17,688 bases of DNA from Parachlamydiales bacterium (GCA_020050175.1 JAGVKY010000044.1:1-17688), one strand, 5' to 3'. Counted from the first letter of the stretch, positions 7,309-15,018 are shown. Numbers and translations: made by a program. Notes: generated by a model from the sequence alone, not told the origin.

Positions 7309-8143
7309 TTAAGTCGGTCGACTATAGATATTTTGAATTTTGTGAGTAATCCAATTAGGGTATGAACAAATGACAGTATTGGTGTTGGGACAAAAGAGAG
7401 CTGAATCGAACCTATAAAAAGAATAAAAGGGGGAATGACCAGACAATATCTCATGACTAACAAATGCTTCATAGGACATTTGGGCAGGGGGACACCTAAT
7501 GATGAGCAATCCCGATTGTTGCATGTAGTAGAGCCCTTCTTGTATAGAAAAATTTGTCATATGAGGAAAAATGAGTCGATTGAAAAAAATCGTTTTTCCA
7601 TACTCGAGCATGGCTTCAGGATATCCGGTTGTAGCTATAAGTCTGAGGCTTGCTGCAATCTCATGCGGCGCAGATAGATAGTTTGTTGTGAAATAACTTA
7701 GCGACCAATAATTGCGCGGCTGGGAAATGTCTTTCCTTTGCCTCATTGTAAGCAATTTCTGCTGCTTTTTCGATAACCATATCCTCGATAGGAGTTCCAA
7801 AAAAACTCCTTCTAAAGAGATTAGTATAATAAAAATATCCCCGATCTGATAAAGGAAATATTTTATAATCATGTGAGTCATTGCTCTGCTGTACACCATC
7901 ATTCCCAAAAATGGCGGCTGTCGAAGCATTGACTAGAGCGATTTGTTTAATCGCATCTCCTTCGTCAAGGGCCTCTCGGAAAGCTCTCTCATATGCTCCT
8001 TGATTCCCCTTAAAAATCACCCTCAGAGCTATAGGATCCCAGTAGGCATGCTCGGGTATCTGCGGTGCTTGCTCAATTCCTCGAGCCGCTGCTGTCTGAT
8101 CTATTGAATTGGCAACCGGACTTCCACCAACAATCAAATTCAT
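7309..8143 (-). pseudogene. Sel1/TPR-like gene broken by a 4-bp tandem duplication
   Basis: Two overlapping minus-strand frames form one gene. The first runs from ATG 8143 (GGGAGA upstream) to a stop at 7661; the second carries on to 7309. On the minus strand the junction reads CTATCTATCTGCGCC (around 7670-7682). Removing one CTAT unit joins the frames exactly as ...HNKLS-APHEIAAS... and gives 276 residues, and the arithmetic fits (835 nt = 276 codons + stop + 4). The joined product has Sel1-like helix pairs across and after the break: 'HFPAAQLLVAKLF', 'GYPEAMLEYGKTIF' and 'EGLYYMQQSG'. The N-terminal ~100 residues are not recognised. As it stands, the product would be a 160-residue truncated protein. 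A sequencing error, true decay, or slippage-based on/off switching are all possible. Sel1 proteins often act as adaptors. Confidence 0.65.
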
Positions 8144-8283
8144 TTTTTCTCCCAAAGATCAGCTATTTTACTTTCTTTGTCTAAAGATCGCATCTCTCCT
8201 TTGTCTTCTTTTACCCACCTTTGCTATCCTTTCCATAAGAGACGCATGCAAAAGTCCATTCGTCTGTCAAAATCGTCTTCTCT

Positions 8284-8357
8284 GGGGCAATAGCTCAGTT
8301 GGTCAGAGCAGCGGACTCATAACCCGCTGGTCGCTGGTTCAAGTCCAGCTTGCCCCA
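8284..8357 (+). tRNA. tRNA with anticodon CAT (Ile2 or elongator Met)
   Basis: All four arms can be drawn. The acceptor is GGGGCAA/TTGCCCC (8284-8290/8350-8356) with discriminator A8357. The D-stem is GCTC/GAGC, the anticodon stem 8311-8315/8323-8327, the loop CTCATAA with CAT at 8318-8320, and the T-arm GCTGG-TTCAAGT-CCAGC. CCA is not encoded. The stem lacks the three G-C pairs of an initiator. The variable-loop and T-arm sequence (GGTCGCTGGTTCAAGTCCAGC) equals what I remember of E. coli tRNA-Ile2, so a lysidine-modified Ile tRNA is slightly favoured over elongator Met. The last anticodon-stem pair is an A-C mismatch (8315/8323). Confidence 0.93.
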
Positions 8358-8436
8358 TTCCTTGCTTTAGGCCAGGATACTCCGAGTTTATTTCTGATTA
8401 AAAAGGCTAAAGTTAAATATCTTAGGAATAATATTG

Positions 8437-9279
8437 ATGGTAAGCAAAGTAAGTAGAACCACTGAATGTTCTTCCTTTCTACAGTCTAATGAGCAAATAG
8501 AAACTAGTGAGGAGTCTTCAATTTTTGATTTATTTAGACGTTTAGCTGAAAACCCAATTATGGAGATTGGTGGGCGTCAGATTTGGTCAGATAATAGAGG
8601 GGAATTACCCGATGATCACAAAGTTCATTTAGTTCAAGTCACGCATTGTTTTACAACGGTTAAAGCTCTCCTTGCTACTCTTTTTGGACCGAAAACATCC
8701 AACAAAGTAACGAACATGGTTAGATCTAGGAATTTTAAGAAATATTCTGAAAATCCTAGTTATCTTAAAGAAATAGGATCTGATATTCATAACAATGGTG
8801 ATATGCTAAAGAATCGCCCTTCTTGCTTTTATGCTTATGTATTTGGATTGTTTCCTGGTCCTAAGCTTGTTACTATCCCTGTTTCAAGTCATGTGTTTTT
8901 GATCATTCAATATGCAGATAACAAAGGGGAGTTACACTATAGGTTACTTCAAAGTTTTTTGCAGCGTTTTGATCTTAAAACAGATATTGCTAACGATAGC
9001 AATTTTCTTTCTCAAACACATTTCCAATCATTTTTAAGAAATTTTGAACAGTTCCTCTTGTTGAAATCATGGACGACAGAATTAGAGGAGATTTATTTAA
9101 AGTTTTTTCATACAAAGACTTCTTTAAAGATTGGTGAACCGAATCCCTATTTTGACATTGCACCCTTTATATATGGTCAACCGTTCACTTTTGATGATGT
9201 TGTAAAATATGATCAGGAATTTGCCAAACTCAAACAAACAACTATTTTTCAAAGCTTAATGTCCAACGTAATCCTATAA
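8437..9279 (+). CDS. AT-rich orphan protein, possible effector with Cys-His arrangement
   Basis: I do not recognise this 280-residue protein. The ATG at 8437 is chosen because AGGA lies 9 nt upstream; a TTG just before is also in frame. No signal peptide or membrane span is seen, but the N-terminus is Ser/Thr/Glu-rich and unstructured, as in type III secreted proteins. Two features recall papain-like folds: 'THCFTTVKALLATLFG', with C71 at the head of a helix, and 'SSHVFLIIQY...YRLLQS', with H152 opening a strand and a Gln in the next. C130 is another candidate cysteine. This is only a hint. The gene is clearly more AT-rich than the LOG-like gene and sits alone 79 bp after a tRNA, which suggests acquisition. 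It converges on the PPR gene with a 38-bp gap. Confidence 0.7.
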   Translation: MVSKVSRTTECSSFLQSNEQIETSEESSIFDLFRRLAENPIMEIGGRQIWSDNRGELPDDHKVHLVQVTHCFTTVKALLATLFGPKTSNKVTNMVRSRNFKKYSENPSYLKEIGSDIHNNGDMLKNRPSCFYAYVFGLFPGPKLVTIPVSSHVFLIIQYADNKGELHYRLLQSFLQRFDLKTDIANDSNFLSQTHFQSFLRNFEQFLLLKSWTTELEEIYLKFFHTKTSLKIGEPNPYFDIAPFIYGQPFTFDDVVKYDQEFAKLKQTTIFQSLMSNVIL

Positions 9280-9286
9280 AGGGACA

Positions 9287-9302
9287 GATCTCCCCAAAGA
9301 TC
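9287..9302. terminator. Weak hairpin between convergent genes
   Basis: GATCT (9287-9291) pairs with AGATC (9298-9302) around a 6-nt loop in the 38-bp gap between the orphan gene and the PPR gene. There is no T-run on either side, so it is at best a weak bidirectional terminator. Confidence 0.2.
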
Positions 9303-9317
9303 AGAGGAATAGCTATA

Positions 9318-12300
9318 TTAGGCCCCCTTCCCCTCCAAAACGATAAGCCTTGACGGATCGAGACGTCTTTCAGTACGAATATTCCACTCATATTCAGAGA
9401 GAAACTTCTGAGCCGATTCCACTGTAAATTCGTCTGAATGATGATCTAAACGGGTATTTGTCTCTCCTAAGACTTCGATCGCTGGATAAATGCCCTCTTC
9501 CAATGAAGTGATCAACATCAAAGTCCCAATGCCAGGAGGTAACCCGTGCACATCAATTTCTAGTGCTCCATCCGGCCTGACTTTTTTTCGCAATGCAAGT
9601 TGGCTTTCAATTAGGCGAAAAGATTCCTTTGCCGCCTCTATTGATCTATCTTTGAAATAGCTTTCAGTTACCAAAAAATCGGTTTCTGTTGTTTTTTGAA
9701 TGCCTCTTTTTTTCATGCTCCTGAGCAGGATCCCGACTTTACGAAAACGTTCGGAGATTAAGGATTCTTCGACATCTTCATCTTTTGCATAGCCTGTTAA
9801 AAGGGCGTGGTAGGTCTCTAAATTAAGGGGCAAAGAAGGCCCAAGATCCTTTATTTTTACAAAAATTTCGTAAGCTTCGTCAAGGAGGCCAAGGAGAGAA
9901 AGCCCCTTAATGATCACATTCATTCTTTGGATATCGGGATTTCTATCGATGTCAAGAAGAAGATGCAAGGCCTCTTCAGGACTTCCTCCTAGGGCATATG
10001 CCTCAATCAACTTAAGATAAATCTCTTCAATTTTACCATCCATCTTATGTGCTTTAAGTTGACTCAAGGCTTTTTTGGTGTGTTCTCCAGGAGCTATCTT
10101 CCGTCCTTTCATGTCTTGCAAGAGGCTGAGCACTTCTTCAAAACGTTTTTCAATGATCAGTAATGCGACGAGTTGATCGTATGTTTTTGTCTCGGGTCTG
10201 ATTTTTGGGAATCGGATAGCATCTTCTCTCATGTTTTGAAGGTAATGAAAGGAACGAGGAAAATCCCGCCTTGATGCAAAAAACGAAATGAGTCGATTGT
10301 AGGTATAGGAATCTAAAATTCTAAATTTTTCCACCATTTCGCCGTACAACCGTTCCACCTCAAGCACATTTTTTTCTTGAATTGCGACCTCTAACATGGC
10401 TGTGATTGTTGTGAGAGTAGGAGTTAATCCTTTATCGAAAAGCTCAGCATAGTAGGAGCGAGCCTGATCAAAATCCCCCATGCGAATTGCTGTTCTAATT
10501 AAAATATTAAAAGTTATTTCATTAGGGACTAAATTAATATTTTTTAATTTTCTAAAATACTCAAAGACATTTTCATATGACTGTTTTTTGGAAAAATGGG
10601 CCATAAAAACATGGTGTGTTTCTTGATCGGGTTGGCACCACAATCCACTACTCATCTCTGCATAAATGTTATTTGCTGCTTCTTCGCATCCTTCTTTTAA
10701 GTAAATTTTAATTAGGCAATTAGCGATGAAGGTGTCCCTTATAGAGCCTTCGTTCCAATAGTTTTGAAAGGCTTTCAAGAGAGTGCTCTTTTTTTCGTTG
10801 AACGACCCATCATCTTTATCTATAGAGTTTAAAAAAAGAGTTTTATAGATAGGAAGGGTTCCAGGTCCTGTACTAAATGTCACATATTCTAGCTGTCTTT
10901 CTATCTCATCGTACATTTGAAGCTGTACTAATCGAGCAAAAAAATAATTAATAACTCGAGGCTCCAGGGTATAATTTGAGTGAATTTTCTCAAAAAAAGC
11001 GATAGCAAGATCTGGGTATCCTGCTTGAAAAAAACCTCTTAAGACAATTTCAAGACAAATTGCGGAAGGTCGAATACCTTCTTTTTCCATTTGTTCGATC
11101 AAAAGGGGGCCTTCGTTAAAATATCCCCTTTTTTGATTCGCTTGAATAACTGCCTGATAGAAATTTTCTATTTTTGGGATGCCTCTCTCATTCATCATCC
11201 TCTCGAGTTGTTGAAAATCTCTATCGAACCCTTTTTGTAATAGATGATGTGCTTTAGAGGCACACATCCAAGCTTTGCCCTCATCATCGGGTAAATCGAT
11301 TGTCCGCCAAAAAACCTCTTCAGCTTCTACATAAAAGCCACCTTTAAGTAAAAAATCGTAGTAGAGGCGATTAGCACCAACTAGGGAGTCCTTGTTTTGA
11401 ATGCGTTGCATGATGAGATGAGAGTTACCCGTCTTCAGGAGGGCTGTATAGATCCCAATGAGAATCCGATCATCGACTGGAATCTTGTCTCTATTCATAG
11501 GGATTTGAAGAGATAAGACCTCATTAAAACACTCTTTTTTAAGTAAAGCGGTGATCGTGAGAGAGTAAAGAAGAGATGAGGGGACAAGCCCTTCTTTTCT
11601 CATTTCTTTAAGTTTTTCAAGAGATTCTAGAGGTCTTTGAGCGTCATTTAAAGATCCAATGAGATGATTGTAGGTAAAATTTTCACGGGCGATATTTCTC
11701 CTTTTCATCTCCTCAAAAACTGAAAGAGCGTCATCAGGACGCATCTTTCTCCTAAAGGCAGAAATCAAGATGTTAAAGCTATTGGCACGGTTGTCATCGC
11801 TATTTTTCAAAGCTTCCCATGCTAGGTCGACTTTTTCATTTTCACAAAAAAAGCGGATGAGTTCGAAGGATAAGTAGGAATGTGCTTGATCTTTTGCTTT
11901 TGGTAGAGGGGCTTCAAGAAATTCAGAAAAAATCGATATCACTTGATCAAGGTGGTTGTTCTCCATCAGGGGAGTAAGAATACTTGAAAATAGGGAAATA
12001 TCTGGCGGAATCCCCTCTCTTTTCATTTCGTTCCAAAAATAGAGGGCGGATTCTAAATCGTTCGCTTTGACTGAGCGATTGACTATGGTTAAGTAGATGA
12101 TTTTTTTAGAGGTTTCGTCTGACTCCCCAAAACGACGAAGTCTTTCCAAAAGATCCTTTGCCATTTCCATTTTTCCCTTACTGATCAAACATTGAAACAG
12201 ATAAGTAGAGTCTTGTGCTCTAAGTGGGATTTGAAACTTTTTTTTTGCATTTTCAGAATGCTCCATCTTTTCCAGAAGACTAAACATTTCAACAAAATGA

Positions 12301-12641
12301 CCCTGATCTGCAAGGTCTTGTAGAAGCCTGCCGCAAGTAATTTTGTTGTAAGGGTGATTCCATTTAATTGCTAATTGAAAGATTTGAAAAATGAGAGGAA
12401 ATTCTTTGGCTTCATAGAGAATAGCATTGACTTGTTGATAAAAATCCTGGTTTGGCAGCAAGGATCGTTCAGATTTGTTATTCTTATATCGGAGCATCTC
12501 TTTGACGAGGTGTACGATTTCATAAAAGTTACGCTGATTCTTTAAATCCTGTAATTTGTTAAGGCAAGCAGCTGGTGTCAGACCTAGATTTAAAATACGA
12601 GGTGTTGCTGCGTAACCATAAGTCATATTGCTCGTTGCCAT
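9318..12641 (-). CDS. Pentatricopeptide-repeat (PPR) protein with truncated Smr-like C-terminus
   Basis: The 1107-residue protein is built mostly of ~35-residue helical hairpins. I count about 20 PPR-like units from ~25 to ~1000. The clearest are at ~287 (SFNILISAF...ALSVFEEMK), ~323 (FTYNHLIGSL), ~709 (TFNILIRTAIRMGDFDQA) and ~779 (SYTYNRLISFF). The PPR position-5 residue is often N, T or S, and position 35 D, N, S or T, as in units that read RNA bases. PPR proteins bind single-stranded RNA and guide processing, stability or translation; they are abundant in plant organelles and rare in bacteria. At ~1030 'EIDVHGLPPG' opens a Smr-like segment, but the protein stops right after 'LEGKGA', so the domain is cut short. 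No targeting or signal peptide is seen. The start is ATG with GGAAG upstream. The PPR call is secure; the Smr call is moderate. Confidence 0.92.
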   Translation of the reverse strand: MATSNMTYGYAATPRILNLGLTPAACLNKLQDLKNQRNFYEIVHLVKEMLRYKNNKSERSLLPNQDFYQQVNAILYEAKEFPLIFQIFQLAIKWNHPYNKITCGRLLQDLADQGHFVEMFSLLEKMEHSENAKKKFQIPLRAQDSTYLFQCLISKGKMEMAKDLLERLRRFGESDETSKKIIYLTIVNRSVKANDLESALYFWNEMKREGIPPDISLFSSILTPLMENNHLDQVISIFSEFLEAPLPKAKDQAHSYLSFELIRFFCENEKVDLAWEALKNSDDNRANSFNILISAFRRKMRPDDALSVFEEMKRRNIARENFTYNHLIGSLNDAQRPLESLEKLKEMRKEGLVPSSLLYSLTITALLKKECFNEVLSLQIPMNRDKIPVDDRILIGIYTALLKTGNSHLIMQRIQNKDSLVGANRLYYDFLLKGGFYVEAEEVFWRTIDLPDDEGKAWMCASKAHHLLQKGFDRDFQQLERMMNERGIPKIENFYQAVIQANQKRGYFNEGPLLIEQMEKEGIRPSAICLEIVLRGFFQAGYPDLAIAFFEKIHSNYTLEPRVINYFFARLVQLQMYDEIERQLEYVTFSTGPGTLPIYKTLFLNSIDKDDGSFNEKKSTLLKAFQNYWNEGSIRDTFIANCLIKIYLKEGCEEAANNIYAEMSSGLWCQPDQETHHVFMAHFSKKQSYENVFEYFRKLKNINLVPNEITFNILIRTAIRMGDFDQARSYYAELFDKGLTPTLTTITAMLEVAIQEKNVLEVERLYGEMVEKFRILDSYTYNRLISFFASRRDFPRSFHYLQNMREDAIRFPKIRPETKTYDQLVALLIIEKRFEEVLSLLQDMKGRKIAPGEHTKKALSQLKAHKMDGKIEEIYLKLIEAYALGGSPEEALHLLLDIDRNPDIQRMNVIIKGLSLLGLLDEAYEIFVKIKDLGPSLPLNLETYHALLTGYAKDEDVEESLISERFRKVGILLRSMKKRGIQKTTETDFLVTESYFKDRSIEAAKESFRLIESQLALRKKVRPDGALEIDVHGLPPGIGTLMLITSLEEGIYPAIEVLGETNTRLDHHSDEFTVESAQKFLSEYEWNIRTERRLDPSRLIVLEGKGA

Positions 12642-12774
12642 TTAACTTCCAAATGATAGACTCTAATATACTAACATTAATTTTATTTTAATGATTTACA
12701 AAACTTATCCAATGTTGAAGTTGTTAAAATCAAGATCATTTGCATCCTTTCTCCGAAACTAGTGGTCGACAGGA

Positions 12775-12797
12775 TGGCTGCCGATGAGGGGCAGCCA
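12775..12797. repeat. 8-bp GC-rich inverted repeat
   Basis: TGGCTGCC (12775-12782) and GGCAGCCA (12790-12797) are perfect complements around a 7-nt loop. No T-run follows. It would be a stable RNA hairpin on either strand. Confidence 0.5.
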
Positions 12798-12883
12798 ACC
12801 GACAAAGAAAAATTTATGGGGAGCATGGCGGCCGGCTGTGCCGCTGCCTTGAGATAGTCAAAAAGGTAGCTAAGCTCGGTCCA

Positions 12884-12905
12884 AAAAGCTTTTACAAAAG
12901 CTTTT
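12884..12905. repeat. Tandem palindrome AAAAGCTTTT, hairpin-forming
   Basis: AAAAGCTTTT occurs twice (12884-12893 and 12896-12905) with AC between. The whole can fold as a 9-bp stem with a TACA tetraloop. On the minus strand it is downstream of the gene at 13000 and may help stop transcription; U-rich ends flank the stem. Confidence 0.45.
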
Positions 12906-12912
12906 CGGCTAT

Positions 12913-12933
12913 GCTTTTGCGAGAGGCAAAAGC
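12913..12933 (-). terminator. Candidate hairpin terminator for the gene at 13000-13776
   Basis: GCTTTTGC (12913-12920) pairs perfectly with GCAAAAGC (12926-12933) around a 5-nt loop. It sits about 65 bp past the stop codon. No direct T-run follows, but the next hairpin (12884-12905) starts soon after. Termination here is an inference. Confidence 0.35.
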
Positions 12934-12999
12934 TGCCTAAACGACAATTTTCAACTTTAATATTTGTGACAAATTACCCTTAAGTGTTTAAAAACCAAC

Positions 13000-13776
13000 T
13001 CAGGGGAAATTGTTGTCAAAAGCAGTAGCATATTTAAGGAAATCACTAATGTCGTCTTTCTTCTCTTGAGGAAATGTTTCCCAGACTTCTCTCTCCATTA
13101 AACCCGAGTCATCCATAAAATCAACAAGTGCCTGTGTAGTTCTGACAAGAGACCCTCGTTGTTCAAAAGATAGGTTATCTTTATTTGTGGGTCGAAGCTT
13201 ATCTACCGCTTCATGTAACTTTTGCAAACAAAAATCTATTTTACCCTCAGGATATTCGTTTGCCCTTCTTTTGATCTCGTCAAATTTTTGTTTCTCTTCT
13301 TTTGTTAGGCTATAACTGAATCTTGAAGGAGGGGTAGCTTTACCTCCTTCTTTTACAGTGGCACTGGGAGGTTTTTGTTCAGGCGTTATTGCCACTTTAG
13401 CAGCAGGAGATTTTGTGGGGGAAGGCGAGGCAGATTTTTGTTGCGGAGGAGAGGATGCAACTGGGGGTTTTGGAGGGAGCGAGGCTGGTTTTGGAGAAGC
13501 AGGACTGGCTGCAATCTCATTCCTTTGAGGTGGTGGTCGTTTTTCAGTTGCCACCGCCCCTTTTGCAAGACGTGGGCTTATGAGTTCATCTGTGCTACTC
13601 TTTCCACTAGAACCCAAAACATTTTTAAAAAGCTCTGAAACAGTTTCTTTAAGCTGACTAAGAGAATCTAGAAAAGTTGTCCATTTTCTACCCAGCCATG
13701 TGGACGATGTGGCTTGTTGCGCCGCACCTGGAGCCTGCTCGCCTGGTACTCCGGTTGTTGGATCAATACGCATCAT
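13000..13776 (-). CDS. Pro/Ala/Ser-rich protein, possible type III effector or scaffold
   Basis: I do not recognise this 258-residue protein. The first ~25 residues are small and polar (TGVPGEQAPGAAQQATSS), without a Sec signal. Residues ~30-55 look like an amphipathic helix (WTTFLDSLSQLKETVSELF). Residues ~75-150 are a low-complexity linker rich in Pro, Ala, Ser and Lys, with PPKPP- and PSPTKSP-type pieces. The last ~105 residues form a charged helical domain starting near 'SLTKEEKQKFDEIKRR'. This plan of polar N-terminus, Pro-rich linker and helical domain is common in secreted chlamydial proteins, and PxxP pieces can bind SH3 domains, but no export signal can be read reliably. The ATG at 13776 has GAGG six bases upstream. 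The gene stands alone, flanked by hairpin-rich gaps. The coding call is good; the effector idea is weak. Confidence 0.75.
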   Translation of the reverse strand: MMRIDPTTGVPGEQAPGAAQQATSSTWLGRKWTTFLDSLSQLKETVSELFKNVLGSSGKSSTDELISPRLAKGAVATEKRPPPQRNEIAASPASPKPASLPPKPPVASSPPQQKSASPSPTKSPAAKVAITPEQKPPSATVKEGGKATPPSRFSYSLTKEEKQKFDEIKRRANEYPEGKIDFCLQKLHEAVDKLRPTNKDNLSFEQRGSLVRTTQALVDFMDDSGLMEREVWETFPQEKKDDISDFLKYATAFDNNFP

Positions 13777-13841
13777 CTTTTTCCTCTTTTGTCCTTAATT
13801 TCCTCCGACTTTTCGTTTTTTTGATAAAGACCATGATAAGA

Positions 13842-13857
13842 GAAGTTTTTTAACTTC
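13842..13857. repeat. Small inverted repeat upstream of the Pro-rich gene
   Basis: GAAGTT and AACTTC flank TTTT, about 66-81 bp before the ATG at 13776. It could be a leader hairpin or operator. I see no convincing -35/-10 pair beside it. Confidence 0.3.
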
Positions 13858-13984
13858 CCGCCATAGATGCTCAATTGGCAGAAACTTATTCTATTCCGTT
13901 ATTAACCGGGCTGGAGTGAGCCCTTCAAAATATAAATTGTTAGAAATTGAACCCAACCCATTTTATTTATTCTATGATTATTTC

Positions 13985-14006
13985 TTAAATTTAGGATTAA
14001 ATTTAA
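13985..14006. repeat. AT-rich hairpin downstream of the transporter gene
   Basis: TTAAATTTA (13985-13993) and TAAATTTAA (13998-14006) are perfect 9-bp complements around GGAT. It lies 44 bp past the transporter stop codon on the minus strand. An all-AT stem without a T-run makes a weak terminator. Confidence 0.35.
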
Positions 14007-14049
14007 ATTATTAGAGTGTTAAACCCTTTTTGAGACAGCTGCAAATGAA

Positions 14050-15003
14050 CTAAACTGTGTAGATTAAGTTGGCCAAGTAAAAATAAAAAGGAATACCCAC
14101 AAGAACATTAAAAGGAAAGGTAACTCCAAGAGAGCAGGCAAGAGGAACCGACAAATTAACATCGGGTAGGACTGATCTTGTAACGACAGGGGCTGCTATA
14201 TAAGAAGCGCTTGCCGCAATAGTTGCCAAAATAGCAGCGCCAACGCTAGATAATCCTGTTGCTTTGGCCATCAGAATGCCGATAAGACCCGCAATCAAAG
14301 GCATGACAATTCCGAAGCTTATAATAAATCTCTTGTTCTCTTTTATCTTCTCAAATTGTTGTCCACAGACTAAGCCCATCTCTAGCATAAAAAAACAGAG
14401 GATCCCTTTAAATAAATCAATAAACAAAATTTTGACGTGCCCAAACCCTTTAACACTTGATATCCATCCGACGAAGATGCCCATCAACATCAAAAATATA
14501 CTTTTATTTAGAAGAACATCGTGAAAAATCTTGGTTAAAGAAGCTTTGAGGTTTGCTTTTCCAAGATGGAGGAAACTAAAAGCTGTTAAAATGCCGCAAA
14601 CTTCAATGATCACCAGGAAGACAGTAAAGTAGCCTTCGTGTTGAAACCCATTATCTTCCATGTAATTGAGAACGACGGCAAAGGTGACAGCACTTGCTGC
14701 CCCATAGTGAGCAGCTAATGCAACAGCTTCTTTGGTGGAAAAATGTTTAATTTTTTTAGCTATAAAAAATGTAATTGTCGGAACAATCATCCCAATGATC
14801 ACTGCCCCAATAAAAGGGAGAATAGGAGGCAAGGTTTTTAACTGATTTAACTCATAGCCTCCTTTAAGTCCGATGGCTAAAAGTAAGTAGATGGACATGG
14901 TGTCGTAGATGGATGAAGGGAAGGCAAGAGAGACGTTTAACAGTCTTGAGAAGATTCCCATCAAAAAAAAGACAACGACTGGATCTAGTAAGTTCTGCAT
15001 CAT
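14050..15003 (-). CDS. SbtA/DUF897-type sodium-dependent bicarbonate transporter family permease
   Basis: The 317-residue integral membrane protein has about ten hydrophobic helices. The N-terminal 'LDPVVVFFLMGIFSRLL' and 'SIYLLLAIGLKGGYELNQ' segments match what I know of the DUF897/SbtA family. Cyanobacterial SbtA imports bicarbonate with sodium across the inner membrane. Two similar halves are visible, each with a Gly-rich broken helix (around 'AHYGAASAVTFAVV' and 'ATIAASASYIAAPVV'), as in inverted-repeat carriers. No PII-like SbtB gene is next to it, so regulation may differ. Two ATGs in a row (15003, 15000) can start it and neither has a Shine-Dalgarno. Many bacterial members have no proven substrate, so bicarbonate is a family-level guess. 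It is divergent from the epimerase gene. Confidence 0.88.
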   Translation of the reverse strand: MMQNLLDPVVVFFLMGIFSRLLNVSLAFPSSIYDTMSIYLLLAIGLKGGYELNQLKTLPPILPFIGAVIIGMIVPTITFFIAKKIKHFSTKEAVALAAHYGAASAVTFAVVLNYMEDNGFQHEGYFTVFLVIIEVCGILTAFSFLHLGKANLKASLTKIFHDVLLNKSIFLMLMGIFVGWISSVKGFGHVKILFIDLFKGILCFFMLEMGLVCGQQFEKIKENKRFIISFGIVMPLIAGLIGILMAKATGLSSVGAAILATIAASASYIAAPVVTRSVLPDVNLSVPLACSLGVTFPFNVLVGIPFYFYLANLIYTV

Positions 15004-15012
15004 AAGATTAAA

Positions 15013-15018
15013 ATGATA
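15013..15018 (-). promoter_or_regulatory. Possible -10 box close to the transporter start
   Basis: TATCAT on the minus strand (5 of 6 matches) lies 9 nt before the ATG at 15003. I see no good -35. It resembles the tight -10-to-ATG spacing of the MYG1 and DUF1207-like genes. Confidence 0.25.

Larger units (their letters stand above)
12683..12973 (-). other. Hairpin-rich intergenic patch with a start-less open frame
   Basis: This lies in the 358-bp gap between the PPR gene and the gene at 13776. On the minus strand one frame is open for 96 codons between stops at 12974-12976 and 12683-12685, but its first ATG is at 12826 (a 47-residue product), with no convincing ribosome site. The region is more GC-rich than its flanks and carries three strong inverted repeats. 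It looks like a structured non-coding element, a repeat-family member or a gene fossil. I see no transposase or terminal repeats. Confidence 0.35.

Noticed and set aside
7284..7472. 62-residue minus-strand frame in the tail of the broken Sel1-like gene
   Set aside because: Overlaps the restored gene in a third frame, with no start signal; the restored frame is more coherent.
8109..8456. 115-residue plus-strand open frame over the tRNA
   Set aside because: It runs straight through the tRNA gene and into the start of the orphan gene; no Shine-Dalgarno and no protein-like pattern.
8284..9317. Integrated island with att repeats at the tRNA
   Set aside because: I found no copy of the tRNA 3' end downstream and no integrase; only composition hints at transfer.
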